In this document: positions 1-10,517 of the stretch, in pieces
Position numbering within the stretch: the stretch's first letter is position 1
Layout of the letters: every line of letters starts with the position of its first letter
DNA from: Micromussa lordhowensis
Lineage: Eukaryota > Cnidaria > Anthozoa > Scleractinia > Lobophylliidae
NCBI GenBank assembly: GCA_964020085.1
Contig: OZ026602.1
Span: forward strand, 32,170,075 to 32,234,074
Reading direction: 5' to 3'
DNA: 64,000 nucleotides
The notes under the pieces: generated by a model
What the model saw: the letters and a program-made list of their open reading frames with translations, nothing else
What the model was told of the DNA's origin: nothing
Databases searched by the model: none
Translations under genes and position numbers: made by a program

Positions 1-1429
1 GGGATCTAGGGACCCACTCAATGTCCAACTCAATTCCAAATTTGAAACAGAATGAAGAGGCTAACTTGTGCAAATTTAAATTCATGCTGCCAACTTGTAC
101 GATCCTACCCGCCCCCTGGCTATCGGTAAAGCACTTAACTCTAGAATTAGGAAGGAACGAACTAAACGAGCTAAGAACAAACTGAATAGCTAACAACTCG
201 CGGTAAGTGGAGCTCTCCTGGCGTTCTGCCTCTGTGAACATCCTGTGAGCATGGACATCTTTCCCAGCAATATGGCCTGCGCAAGCTACATTGCTCGCAT
301 CCGAGTAAATGGATATGAAAGGAAATGTCAAGTCTGATGCAGATTTAGAGTTGACCGAGCAAAGATTATTCTTCCAAAACTGAAGCTCTACGATGCAGTA
401 ACTATCAGGTGGGAACACGCTGTCCCAATCCTGGGCAGCTGCAACGGACATCTGGCAATGTCTGGTCATAATTCGACTGAGATTACCAAGAACAGGGCTC
501 ATAGAGATAATCTTGCCGATAATGGAAGCCAGGCTTCTAGCAGAAAGCCTGGGATCTTGAAGGGCGTTATCAATGTGGTGCAAGGCCTTATCTATTCTGG
601 GTGTTGTAATACTAATTTTTCCCTGAATCCCGTCCCACACGATACCGAGCCAAGTGATTAAATGCACAGAAACCCAAACTGACTTGTCCTCATTAGCTAA
701 GAAGCCCGCCAAAGCCAAATCTGATCTAATGATGTTAGAGGAAATTTCACTAAACGACATGGTAGATTCAACATCAAAACCGTCATCAAGGTAAACAACA
801 GTGTGTATACCCTGAGATCTCCAGTGTTTAACCAAAGGCCTGAGTAACTTGGTGAAGATGTATGGCGCTGAAGATCAACCGAATGGTAAGACAGTAAACA
901 TGAAAAAACTAGGTTCCCCGTCAGATATGACCCAGCTAAAACCAAGGAAACGTAGGTGGTCAGGAAAAACATCGAGATGATGATACCCACTTTTAAGGTC
1001 AAACTTCGTGAAGTGACTACCTTTCTCAAAATAGTCTAGCCCTACTCTCCAATCTTCAAACTTGACCCTCTGTTTAAAGATATGCTGATTCACATATCTC
1101 AAGTCCAAAATTAAGCGTTTTTTCCCGCAACTCTGGACGGAAACGGAGAGAGGATTAATCACCCTGAGAGAACTTTTGGAGACTCTACAAACTCTCCCGG
1201 AAGAAAGCAACTCCAGAATTGAGGATTGGACAAAGTCGGAATGCTTCAAAGCAGACGAATTATTCTTAAACTCTGCTGTTTGTGGAGGAAGGTAGAAAGG
1301 AATCTTGTAACCCTCCCTAATGCATTGAATGATGAAAGGGGGAGTGTTTATTCTTTCCCAAAAATGGACATGAGCTTTTAGTCTACCTTTAACGGATAAA
1401 GGAGTTGAAGCTTGATAATCTTCTGACAA
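1..1429 (-). pseudogene. Reverse transcriptase-RNase H of a tyrosine-recombinase retrotransposon (DIRS/Ngaro-like), cut by the window edge
   Basis: The minus strand encodes a reverse transcriptase of the kind found in DIRS/Ngaro-type elements, which copy RNA into DNA and integrate with a tyrosine recombinase. Visible motifs are GKKRLILDLRYVNQ, FTKFDLKSGYHHL, FTVLPFG and, past a stop, VVYLDDG. An RNase H-like part follows (IYSDASN, TYRELLAIQ, CFTDSQ) and runs off the window at base 1. One in-frame TGA at 875-877 sits directly after FTVLPFG, so this copy is dead. It begins near 1429 and overlaps the preceding gag-like frame in another phase, which points to a one-base slip at about 1400. The recombinase gene would lie outside the window. 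A Ty3-type origin is possible for the RT alone, but the gag and RNase H style fit the tyrosine-recombinase group better. Confidence 0.75.
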
Positions 1430-1743
1430 TGGCGAAAATTTTTCCTTAATTCTTCCACCTTCTCACCGGCCTTCTCGACGTCCCGCACAGCCAAGAAATT
1501 GTCAGTTTCGTCTAGAGTCCCCTGTAATTCGGAATTAAAGAGAAACTGGTCTTTGTTGCCTTGAAATTTAAGCTTTCCTGCTTCAGCCGCTCTTTCTAAC
1601 TTCTGAGTTCCGCTGCTTGCTTGGGAAACTAAACCTGATGTAAGGCTTTCGACCTTCTGATCCAGGTAGGATTTAAACCGCTCAAAAACGTTGACTGTCT
1701 CCGAAGTGTTCTGGCTTTTTGTAGTTTCTGGGCTTGAGGGCAT
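1378..1743 (-). CDS. Gag-like ORF1 of the tyrosine-recombinase retrotransposon
   Basis: This frame lies directly upstream of the reverse transcriptase. I chose the ATG at 1743 (MPSSPETTKS) because the 25 codons before it look unlike protein. The product is about 120 residues, charged and mostly helical, with KLERAAEAGKLKFQGNKDQF and a C-terminal half rich in Glu and Lys. I remember this pattern from gag-like proteins that precede this class of reverse transcriptase in corals. Its last codons (HCQKIIKL) run into the next gene, but the phase changes over the 1378-1429 overlap. That may be decay rather than programmed frameshifting. No zinc knuckle is visible. Confidence 0.55.
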   Translation of the reverse strand: MPSSPETTKSQNTSETVNVFERFKSYLDQKVESLTSGLVSQASSGTQKLERAAEAGKLKFQGNKDQFLFNSELQGTLDETDNFLAVRDVEKAGEKVEELRKNFRHCQKIIKLQLLYPLKVD

Positions 1744-1883
1744 ATCGTTGCGATAAAATAAACCAAAAATGTGATGTAAAGCACCGCCGAGCAGTGTCAC
1801 ACTTGATGAATATATCAAGCGAAGCGCTCCTAAATATACTACACTGGAGTCTCAAGAGACTCCACGTGCAAACACAAAATGTG

Positions 1884-2288
1884 TTAGCATGTAAGCATGC
1901 TTGCTCTCGCTAACTTCCGAAGGAAAATACATTTCATGTCCACGAGCTCCCTTTGTAAATCGGCATTGCGTGCTTCAATCTTTGCGATGCTTTCTTCTAC
2001 TCTCTTAATCGAAGCACGTTGCTTGTTCTGTTCATCCTTTATGTCATCAGTTGTGTCATTGACAAAGGTGAAGGATTCATTAAGCTCTTTGATTTCATCA
2101 TCAACACGTGCTAGGTGTTTCTCCATGTTGTCCAGTTTGTTTAGTTTCGCGTTGATTTTACTCAATATTTTCATGATGTCGGACTCTCCATCATTTTGCT
2201 TTCTCATTTGCTTGGTACTTGGCTTAACTGGAGTGCTGGATACTGAATTATTCAGTTCTTTTGCAGTGCGCTTGGAATTCGTGCCCAT
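1884..2288 (-). pseudogene. Coiled-coil ORF1 fragment of a non-LTR retrotransposon
   Basis: From the ATG at 2286-2288 ([14 protein letters not shown]) the frame gives about 134 residues dominated by heptad-like Leu/Ile spacing and charged residues (IMKILSKINAKLNKLDNMEK, then IKELNESF and IEARNADLQRELVDMK). This is typical of the coiled-coil part of LINE ORF1 proteins, which trimerise and bind RNA. The RNA-binding and C-terminal parts are missing. It sits between the gag end of one retroelement and a broken BEL/Pao element whose coding sequence stops abruptly near 2318, so it is probably a truncated insertion or rearrangement junction. Any other coiled-coil protein could look like this. Confidence 0.45.
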
Positions 2289-2314
2289 TTCTGATACCTG
2301 ATACCTGTTTGTTG

Positions 2315-2901
2315 ATGGAATTGCCACGGTATCTTTCTATGAACCACGTTCTGAATCTTAATAGCCAGCCCACAGCTCTTCGTAATCTGTCCCAGGATGA
2401 GTAGCGCTCTATCAACCTTGAGAGAACTTGTCTGCCTGCACGAGGAGTCCACAACTGGTTGAAGAGCTGAGTTTCATGTCTGATCTCATGGTCATCATCT
2501 GACAGTTCTGGTTGACAAAGTGTAGGATCACGAGGCCAGAACTCTTCCTTCTTCTTCAAAAACTCGGGACCACTCAAGCACTTGCTGCTTAAACTCATTT
2601 CGTCCACTGTAAGACCTCTGGTAGCTTCATCTGCTGGGTTGTGTGCAGAACTGACATGTCTCCACTGGTGGGGTGCTGAATTATCGTGGATAACTGACAA
2701 CCAGTTTGCAACAAATGTATGGAAACGCTTTGACTGATTTCTGATGTACTGCAACACACAGGTGGAGTCCGACCAAAATGTAGATTCGCTGATCGCAATA
2801 TCCAGCTCTTCTCTTACAGTCAGGTTTAACTGAACGGCTAAGACTGCAGCTGACAGTTCCAACCTAGGCACAGTCATTGGTCTCAAGCGAAAAAGGCGAG
2901 A
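2315..2901 (-). pseudogene. BEL/Pao RNase H and start of the integrase region
   Basis: The sequence [19 protein letters not shown] and [19 protein letters not shown] are the BEL/Pao RNase H signature, followed by the [10 protein letters not shown] segment. The frame then reads [18 protein letters not shown], the linker before the integrase zinc domain, and breaks off near 2318. The zinc-binding domain and the catalytic core of the integrase are absent here. Confidence 0.8.
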
Positions 2902-2904
2902 TTA

Positions 2905-4474
2905 CCCAATTAGAAATGCGCAATGGATCTTTTCTTCTACATCCACTAATCTGAGATACGTGACAGCTCCATATACAATTTGTGATGCATCTGCAAAGTT
3001 GTGCAACTTGGCAATTTTCAGGTCTCCAAAACAGGCGGGTCTAACGCATCTGCTTAACGTTATCAGGGAATGATTGGTCAACTGAATCTTCCACTTTTCC
3101 CACCTTGCACCATCACAATCGCTGATTGGATCGTCCCATCTCTCTGCAGAGATCTTGCAGAGATCTTGCAGCAATTTCTTAGCTGGCAGGACAATTGGTG
3201 CAACGAACCCAAGTGGATCATACACAGAACTCATCAAGGATAGTATGCCACGGCGGGTGTTTGATCTGTCTTTAAGAGCAACTTTGAAGATGAACTTGTC
3301 ACTCTCCATATCCCAATGGAGCCCCAAGGTACATTGCATTGGCAGGTTATCCAGGTCAAGATCTAGAACTGATGGAGCTTTCTCGTCTTGTGGAATTGCA
3401 TCCAGAACTTCGGATCTATTGCATGACCACTTGGTGAGACGAAAACCGCCTTTTGAGAGGATTTCTCGGAGCTGGTCAACAACCTCGATAGCATTTTCAA
3501 CTGATTTAACCGATTTCAGACAGTCATCGACATAAAAGTTCCTTTTGACAGTCTTGACTACTTCTTCTGAGAATTCACCTATGTTGACTTCTGCTGTCCT
3601 TCTTAGCGCAAAGCTGGAACAACTTGGGGCACCAGAAAAATGGCGCACCAGAAAAATGGACCTCCATCCGATGATCAGTTGGTTGTTGGTTCAAGTCTCC
3701 GTCCGGCCACCAGAGGAATCTGAATGCATCACGGTCATCTGGTGCTACCCGGATATGATGGAACATACACTCGCTATCGGCAGACAATGCAACTTGTTCT
3801 TCACGAAATCTCATCAGCACACCAACGATAGAATTGGTCAAATCTGGTCTAGTAAGGAACTGATCATTCAGAGATGTTCCCTCATGTTTTGCGGCACAAT
3901 CAAATACTACTCGTGTCTTTCCAGGTTTGTTCAGCACCAGATGATGGGTAATTCTCAAGGAACTCTCCATCTAGTAGGAGCTTGTTCTTGAGTGCTTCCA
4001 GTCTGCATTCAGCCATGAAACGGTTGTAAGGCAGGAATGGCGGGTACTGTCTCCAGGGAAGCACAATTTGATAATGACCATCTTCAAGTTTCACAGATTG
4101 TTCCATTATTGCAAGGGCCCTTTTGTCCTCCACTGACATGCTGACCTTGGATCTAGGAATCACTCCAGAATTCTCTACTGCCCAGAACCTTTCAAGCAGG
4201 TGCATGAGACAATCTTCATTTTCTCTCAAGGCCTCCGATGAACAAACAAAGTTAACATTCAGATGACAATCTTCTCCATCGCTCCTGTCCATTGGGCCCA
4301 TGAGTGTCCAGCCAAGAGGTGTACGTATGGCGTATGGCTCTCCTCTGTTACCGTGTCTTTCTTCTAACACCCAGAACGCATCAGGAACGTTGGTGCCTAT
4401 GATCAGTCGAACTTCCTTCTCACTAATACTTGGTAGCTTGATGTCTTGCAGGTGAGGCCACTGTCTTGCTCTGA
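2905..4474 (-). pseudogene. BEL/Pao reverse transcriptase, frameshifted
   Basis: Three overlapping frames together cover a BEL/Pao reverse transcriptase: [14 protein letters not shown] in the connector, [19 protein letters not shown], then FYVDDCL as the catalytic YVDD box, and [18 protein letters not shown] in the thumb. The phase slips near 3955 and again near 3640, where a 16-bp unit at 3629-3644 is repeated exactly, apart from its last base, at 3645-3660. The frame ends at an in-frame TAA (2902-2904) in a position where Lys is usual, directly before the RNase H part. Confidence 0.8.
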
Positions 4475-4768
4475 TCAGATACTGCGGCTTGAAGCATTTA
4501 ATTTATCAACTGTCCACAGTCGAGTAACGTCTACTTTATCAGTTCCATCCAGTGGCCCTACAGTTAGGCTGAATTCATAACCAACTCTTGGGCTGTCTTG
4601 GCTCTCTTGGGTCGTCAAGTAAAACGTTTTCTGGTGTCCCTGCACCCCGAGCTCCACGGCCAAGCTCTTGTCACACAAAGAGATGTCTGAGCCACTATCT
4701 AGAAGGGCGTAGGTTTTTACAACCTGGCTTGCGTCATCAAGACTTCCGCACCTTTACAGGAACTATCC
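4475..4768 (-). pseudogene. BEL/Pao aspartic protease region
   Basis: The retroviral-type aspartic protease active-site triad is visible as DSGSD, encoded at 4685-4699, preceded by a beta-strand-like YALL. Just upstream the phase changes near 4735. Downstream the frame reads [13 protein letters not shown] and stops near 4475, after another phase change near 4490 that separates it from the reverse transcriptase. The protease would cut the gag-pol polyprotein in an intact element. Confidence 0.65.
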
Positions 4769-5575
4769 TCAGGCACACCTTTCCGCCTCTAGTTGAGGTA
4801 CTGTTGGCCTGTCCACTTTGTAATGGAGGACTACTGTCAACTTGAATTCCTTGGTCAGCCACTCTGTCTCAACCGTTTGCTGAGGAGATGGTGGGTGAAG
4901 CAAGGTATGATGTCTTCTCCTGCATCCTTGGATTTCACATGCTCTTTTCGCTAGACGTCCTACACCAATGTGGCCGTACTTAAAGCAATTGAAGCATAGC
5001 TGAGCCTTCCTCATCACTTTGCCAAAGTTCTTGTCTTTGAAGCTGTTGCATTTCTCCAAGGAATGATTTCCATTGCACGATGGGCACCTCAGGGTTGGAG
5101 TAAACTTACTGGAAGGCAATCTCGGCTTGGCACCAGTCTCCCATGTATTGAATGTGCTTAAACGTTCTTCAGATGATGTACCACCCCTTGAGTTTCTCCT
5201 CAGATTCTCTGGTCTGTCACGCGCAATGTCTACCACGCAACCAAAGACTGGTTTGTTTGCAGCTCTCGCCTTAACTTTGACAAACTCTGCAATATGGGCG
5301 ATATTCGTTCTTTGACCCGATTGCTGAATTTGGTCTGCAAGTTCCACGAACTTAGTACGGAGATGGAACTGCAGTCTGTGGACAATTTGTCTCAAGTTGT
5401 CTGCGCTGTTTATTTCCTCGAGATATCCAATGGATTCTAAGGTGTGCTCACAGTCTTTCAATCTGTCCGCAAAGGCAAGCAATCCCGCACGATCCGATGG
5501 TTTAAGCGGGGGTCCTTTTGTTAACTTAGTTACATATTTCGAGGCAATTGTAAAGTACGTTGGCCCAGAAGCTTC
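4769..5575 (-). pseudogene. BEL/Pao gag, 5'-truncated, with zinc knuckles
   Basis: The frame encodes the C-terminal two thirds of a BEL/Pao gag. A helical part with [19 protein letters not shown] belongs to the region before the knuckles. It is followed by [13 protein letters not shown] and [11 protein letters not shown], which look like CCHC zinc knuckles that bind RNA. The second one appears damaged (the last Cys is displaced). The N-terminus is replaced by repeat-derived hydrophobic residues translated from the minisatellite, so the true start is lost. It leads into the protease region through a frameshift near 4735. Confidence 0.75.
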
Positions 5576-5775
5576 AAACACAAACAAAATAGAAAACGCA
5601 AACAAAAAAGGAAACACAAATTAAAAAAAGAAAACGCAAATTAAAAAAAGAAAACGCAAACAAAAAAAGAAAACGCAAATTAAAAAAAGAAAACGCAAAC
5701 CAAAAAATGAAAACGCAAACAAAAAAGCAAAATGCAAATAAAAAAATGAAAACGGAAGTGCAAAGCAAAACGGAA
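5575..5775. repeat. A-rich minisatellite, unit about 19-20 bp
   Basis: About ten imperfect copies of a unit close to GAAAACGCAAATTAAAAAAA run across this stretch, some with CAAAC replacing CAAAT. The array forms the exact border of the truncated BEL/Pao gag. Confidence 0.85.
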
Positions 5776-5884
5776 GTTAACAGGAAAAACGTGAAGGGCC
5801 TGAGCTCCAGGATTGCATTTTAACTCCTCGCAGTTTCTCAGAAGCCGCCATGTTTTGAAGTAGTTGCGGAGCAAAGTCCCTCCT

Positions 5885-6050
5885 TGCAAATGCAAAATAC
5901 TGCTCAAATTGTGGAGCACAATATCCTTCAAACGAACCAACCAACTGCAATAAGACCATAGGGTTCGAGGACTTTAAAAAAGGAAAGAAACGGAGCGATT
6001 GACCCGATTTCAGCCTAAGAAAAAGCTAAAGGCCGTAGGTACAAAGTGGA
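5885..6050 (+). other. Possible exon with a CxxC zinc-ribbon start
   Basis: One plus-strand frame reads YCSNCGAQYPSNEPTNC followed by GFEDFKKGKKRSD, and a good donor (AAA|GTAAGT) lies near 6066. The frame holds TGA and TAA codons. I have seen short Cys-rich exons of this type in coral repeats, but the fragment is too short to name. Confidence 0.2.
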
Positions 6051-6126
6051 AGGCCAAGGAAACCAAAGTAAGTATCAATATAGGTTTCTTGAGAGTGGAG
6101 GCTTAAGGCAATCTGAAGAGATAGCA

Positions 6127-6620
6127 AAGATGGCAAAGATGAATAAAGACTTGTTAAGAATTCTGAACTGGTGCTTTGATAATCAACTTTTACTGAATCC
6201 AGATAAAACAAAATTAGTGATATTTGGCAGCCGACAAATGACTGCTAAGGTTAGCGACTTTAGGCTATTTCTTTTGGGGAAGGAACTCGAGCCCGTTAAA
6301 GCTGCAAGAGACCTTGGCGTGACACTGGACTCTAATTTAACATATAATGAACATATCGTTTCTACTGTATCCTCATGCATGTCACGATTGGGCCAAATAA
6401 ACCGCGTAAAGTATATTTTTGATAAACGAGCCTTAATTATTATTATTATAAATGCCCTAGTGTTTACTAAATTATTCTATTGCTCTTCTGTTTGGAGCAA
6501 TACTACCCAAGCTAATCTTGACAAGCTCCAAGCTGTACAGAATTTTGCTTGTCGCATTTTGTGCGGCACAAAAAAGTTTGAACACATAACTCCTTTGCTG
6601 AAAGGCTTGCACTGTAATCT
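6127..6620 (+). pseudogene. LINE reverse transcriptase fragment (CR1/L2 type), C-terminal part
   Basis: The frame covers the segment after the catalytic centre of a CR1/L2-type reverse transcriptase: WCFDNQLLLNPDKTKLVIFG, then RDLGVTLDSNLTYNEHI and a thumb-like stretch ending near VQNFACRILCGTKKFEHITP. The catalytic YADD part is missing upstream, and the similarity ends near 6620. It was probably left by a short insertion followed by deletion. The frame between the two edges is open. Confidence 0.7.
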
Positions 6621-6649
6621 TCTTGAGTTTGCTGGGCAATTCTGAAATC

Positions 6650-6956
6650 TGCTTCTTGAGCATCTTCTTCCACATTGACTTTTTTGACAGTGTCAGCATT
6701 CACACTTTCTTTGGTGGTGCTGTCATCTTCTCCATCATCCTTCACCATCACTTCTCCAGCATTTCTTTCCCACTCATTGTGGTCAGACATCCTGACAGAA
6801 AGCTGGCCAGGCACAAGAATATGGTGCTTTGTTTCAGTATCTTCAAACAGGCTGAAGTCAGGCCCAAACAAATCATCGAAAAGTTTGATCATTCTCTTTA
6901 TCCAGGCTTTATCTTCTGTTGTCCACCAATTATTTTGGGTCACCATCCACAGCCGC
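6650..6956 (-). other. Candidate exon, acidic C-terminal half (possibly the 3' part of the 9.5-15.3 kb gene)
   Basis: After a splice-acceptor-like TATAG at about 6957 the minus strand is open for 100 codons: RLWMVTQNNWWTTEDKAW, KLFDDLFGPDFSLFED and an acidic tail VMVKDDGEDDSTTKESV. I recognise no domain. Its strand and position suit a last exon of the gene whose other exons lie at 9.5-15.3 kb, with a LINE inserted between them. It ends where the LINE fragment at 6127-6620 begins. Confidence 0.35.
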
Positions 6957-6959
6957 TAT

Positions 6960-8324
6960 AGTAGAACGTCTTTCCTACATGAAGCACAAAAAACAAAATA
7001 ATATTTATTTTCTATTTAAATTAACTGAAATCAATTTAAACAATAATGAAGTGCACTACTACTAAAAATGAAGTTGCTGCATGAGATCCCCTGCATGACT
7101 CAGAGAATAATAATGTCAAGGGTTTTGCATGAAGGCAAGACTTTGATGACAACCACAAAGGCCAGAACAAAACTATTTGTGGCCTCAACTTTTGATAGGA
7201 ATGAATAATGGTAGATAATTTTTGAAACACCTGGTTTACTAGTAAGTGGAATGTAGATTCAAGATATTTAAAAAATAGCCTGAAATTTAAAAGCATCCAT
7301 TCTCTAAGAGAAACCTTTAGATTTTTTGCCAAGCTTTTAGCATTCTAGAATGCTAAATAATGTTTCATTTCTCTCAAGTTCTTGGTCAGACTGGCCATAA
7401 TTTTCTGGACAAATATTATTGATAAATAGAGCTCCAAAGTGCTTGCCAAAACCACTTTGCCATACATTAATCTAACTGATAGCCCTTTGTTTGTCTGAGG
7501 AGCACCGGGGGTCAAAATTAATTTTGTGTTGTCATTAGTGTGAAGCACTATTACCGCAGGTGGTTTGAGACATAAATTTAACAGCAAGTGAATTGGCTTT
7601 GACTTGAAGGTAAAAAATACCTGAAGTGATGCATCGGTAAGCCTCTCTAAAGGAAAGCCTCTCTAAAGGAAAGCCTCATACCAAGAAGCAACTCAAGGTA
7701 CAAGTGGGAGATAATTTGGTCAGCTGAAATAAATAACAATAACAATTAAAAAATAATAATCTTTAATTCTCAGGACAAGACACATTGCATGATTTTGAGT
7801 GAAGAAATACAAGAATAAAGGAGCAACGTTTATTTTCACTGCATCAAAACAGATACCACTGAAATACATACTGTACCAAGGAAACTAAAACATAATTTAT
7901 CTGGCTCTTCATTAACTTTAACCAAATAATGCCTTTGCTGCACCCATAATTGCTTTTTAATGTGATAAACAACTTGTCCTTTCATTTATTTCACTGTGAA
8001 GATGTTAATCAAATGAGATAGTGTTTTGTGAAATTGCTAAACAACCAGAGGAAGTTCAATATATGAGTCAAGACCAGTTTGAGTTGTCTTGAAGTTTGAT
8101 TAAACATTCTCTCAAGTTTGTTATATATCTTCTCATGTGAAATTTAAGGTACAGAGGAAATCATTATAAAGATATAAAATCATACATTCTATTTTTCTTA
8201 AGACCAAATTTGCAAAACATTAACAAAACATCAACATAAACATTATAAGTCAGTAAATTGCTAATTAAAATGAGTTTGAGAGAATTAAAGAAAACAGGTT
8301 ATTCATACATCTACAGTGTATATC
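6960..8324. other. No gene seen; intron-like or intergenic, AT-rich
   Basis: Open frames here are short and low in complexity. A 17-bp unit (CTCTCTAAAGGAAAGCC) is repeated in tandem around 7636-7672. Nothing else stands out. Confidence 0.5.
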
Positions 8325-8335
8325 ATGAGGAAATC

Positions 8336-9500
8336 AGGACAGATTTAAAATGAAATGTAACTTCCTAAGCTACCTACAGGTTATCTCGGCAATACCCAAG
8401 CGTCTACTACATAAGGCGAAATCTTTAGGCAGGTGGGAAAACCTTATGGCTTATGAAACAACCTTTCCCCTGACGCCGTCATTAAATATTGATCTTCACA
8501 AAATGAAATGCAAGGATTACTACTGGCTTTACATCAATGGTACTACCTGTATTGCAACAGGACCCAAAAAATGGGAAAAAGAACTGAAATTAGGGAATAT
8601 TGATTGGAAGGCAAAATTTAATAACATTGGAAAAATATGTCATGAAAACAGATTACGAGAATTCAACTTTAAGTTACTCCATAGACTAACCGTTACTAAG
8701 AAGGAGCTGTGCATCTATGGCTTAAATGATGAAAATAACTGCCCATACTGTAAAGAGCCAGACTCTATTCTCCACACTTTCGTTGAATGTCACCACACTC
8801 AAAGTTTTTATGTTAAAGTCGTTGATTGGTTTAATGCAAAATTCAATTGCGCTTTTTCTCCAACGCCTCATGAAATATTATTCGGAACTGATCTAAATAC
8901 TTCAAGGAATAATGAGCTAAAACTTAATTATTGTCTACTATTTGCAAAGTACTACCTATACTATCAGAAAATGTACTGTAAAGCTTGTAATATTACTGAA
9001 TTTGTGTTAAAACTGGAACAAAAATTTTTTATTGAGAGTCGTCTTAAAAGAAAATTTCTTGTGTGAAAATGCTTCTGCCCTTTTACAAGTCATTTAAGTG
9101 ATCTCGCTTTTTGTAATGCGTACTAAATCTTACGTTTTAAGGTTTTTTGTGTTTCGACCACTGTACACCTTGTTTTTCTTTTTTTTTGTACTATCTCTGT
9201 TATACCTTTATTTAATTCTGTACTTAATTCATTGTAAGTAGTCTTTCTTTCTCTTTTTTCTTTTCTATTCTGTGGGAAAATGTCGGACTGGGAGTTAAGT
9301 AATGTAAATAGTGTATTTTTGTAAATACTGTAATTGACAACAATGTTATGGTATAGTAAGTAATACGCAGTATTGCAAACTTGTAAGTAGTGTCAGTATT
9401 GTAGGTAGTAATGATCGTAAAAATTGTTGCTGTTGTAAGTATTGTAAGTAAGGTTAGTAGTTAAAATAAATAAAAAATAAAAAAAAAAAATAAAAAAAAA
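8336..9500 (+). mobile_element. 5'-truncated L1-type LINE with poly(A)-rich tail and target duplication
   Basis: The insertion is bounded by an 11-bp direct repeat, ATGAGGAAATC, at 8325-8335 and 9501-9511. It carries the C-terminal end of an L1-type ORF2, a 3' untranslated region with repeated GTAAGT-like words, and an A-rich tail at about 9463-9500. This is what target-primed reverse transcription with early stop produces. It lies in the opposite orientation to a minus-strand gene and splits one of its exons. Confidence 0.9.
8350..9066 (+). pseudogene. C-terminal domain of an L1-type reverse transcriptase (zf-RVT)
   Basis: The 238-residue frame starts inside ORF2 (FLSYLQVISAIPKRLLHKA) and contains the zinc-binding end typical of L1-like elements, CPYCKEPDSILHTFVECHH (CX2C...H...C), followed by SFYVKVVDWFNAKF. 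Endonuclease and reverse transcriptase domains are missing through 5' truncation. The remaining frame is uninterrupted, so the insertion is fairly young or evolved slowly. Confidence 0.85.
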
Positions 9501-9501
9501 A

Positions 9502-9718
9502 TGAGGAAATCTTGCCATATGCGTCACGAGAGGTTTGCTCTGGAATACGGTTGTCTTTGCAGTTTATGTCCAGATTCAAATCCTTGGTTTGAGAGGTCCC
9601 ATAATGTGCGATGGAGTCTGAATAACATTGAGACATGTTCCACTGTCAAATGGCCATAATCACCAGTCCCAAGACTTGTGCCAAACAGTTCCAAGAGAAG
9701 AAAACCCCATTCTTTGCG
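9502..9718 (-). pseudogene. Exon with LSNQGFES motif, split by a LINE
   Basis: After a TTGTAG acceptor the exon reads RKEWGFLLLELFGTSLGTGD and continues to LWDLSNQGFESGHKLQRQ. Near 9533 one extra A in a short A run shifts the frame. The exon then meets the LINE target site at 9501-9511, so its original end lies on the other side of the insertion, near 8325. Confidence 0.5.
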
Positions 9719-10329
9719 CTACAAGGTATAGAGGACTGCTGTCTACTATAAAAAATGACTAACCATTTGATTCTTATGCAATAGTGCAGCTGTGTTAGAA
9801 ATGAAGGCTTTTGCACCACATACAAATGCATGGCAAATGGGCAAATGGGAAATGATGGGAAATGGGCTTATAAGACAAAATAAACTTGGTAAAAACAATT
9901 GTCCTAGCTGCTAAGTAAGCACATTTTCAGAGCTACCTGCACACAAATTCATATGAAAACAAGCTTAATAATTAGTGAAAATGGATGTACCTGTATATCA
10001 AAGATGTCAATGAGTTGTTCTTCGTGTTCGTTAAATTCCCTGTCTCTTATGATTTCAGCTATTTCCTTCCACATAGAGCACACCTGTAAAAAAATCACTT
10101 TGTGTTCATAATGCATGACAACAGCTTAATAACTGTAAGGGTCACCAGTCACCTGTTGAAACATACATATTTTTTAATCATTATTAGTTTTAACCATTAT
10201 TATGACTGTGATTGTTATAGAATGAGCCATTTTGTGTCCTGCTCTTTATTCTCATGGTAAAATGGAATGGTAAAACAAAGAAAAAAATGGAAAAGACAAA
10301 GGAAAAAATAGATGGTTTTGAAGGCTCAC

Positions 10330-10517
10330 CTTGATCAACAATTCCTTTGTGAGCAACTGAGCTCTTTGTTTCCCTCATTCAACATCTGCTTTTTCTTCCC
10401 TGTCTTTTTCAGTTTTGGTGCAGGCTGTGGTTTGTACAGCTTTTTGAATTCACTTTCAATCTCTTTTCCCTTGTCACGCCAAAAATGTGCTTTGTCTTTC
10501 AAACTCCTTTGCAACAT
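10330..10517 (-). pseudogene. Exon with two compensating one-base frameshifts
   Basis: The borders (TTTTAG before, GTGAGC after) and the length (188 nt) keep phase with both neighbours. The phase entering from the 10817-10736 exon meets four TGA codons in the middle. Another phase is open there and reads HFWRDKGKEIESEFKKLYKP. The slips map to a TTTTT run near the start and an AAA run near the end. The encoded segment is Lys/Glu-rich and probably helical. Confidence 0.45.

Larger units (their letters stand above)
2315..5575 (-). mobile_element. Decayed BEL/Pao LTR retrotransposon lacking both ends
   Basis: Read on the minus strand, the order is gag, aspartic protease, reverse transcriptase, RNase H and the very start of the integrase region, as in BEL/Pao elements. 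No LTR is visible. The 5' side is cut at an A-rich minisatellite near 5575 and the 3' side changes to unrelated coiled-coil sequence near 2318. Lesions include frameshifts near 4735, 4490, 3955 and 3640 and an in-frame TAA at 2902-2904. The frameshift near 3640 is explained by a 16-bp direct duplication. The copy is far from functional. Confidence 0.85.

Noticed and set aside
5574..5768. Phe-rich minus-strand ORF
   Set aside because: It is translated minisatellite.
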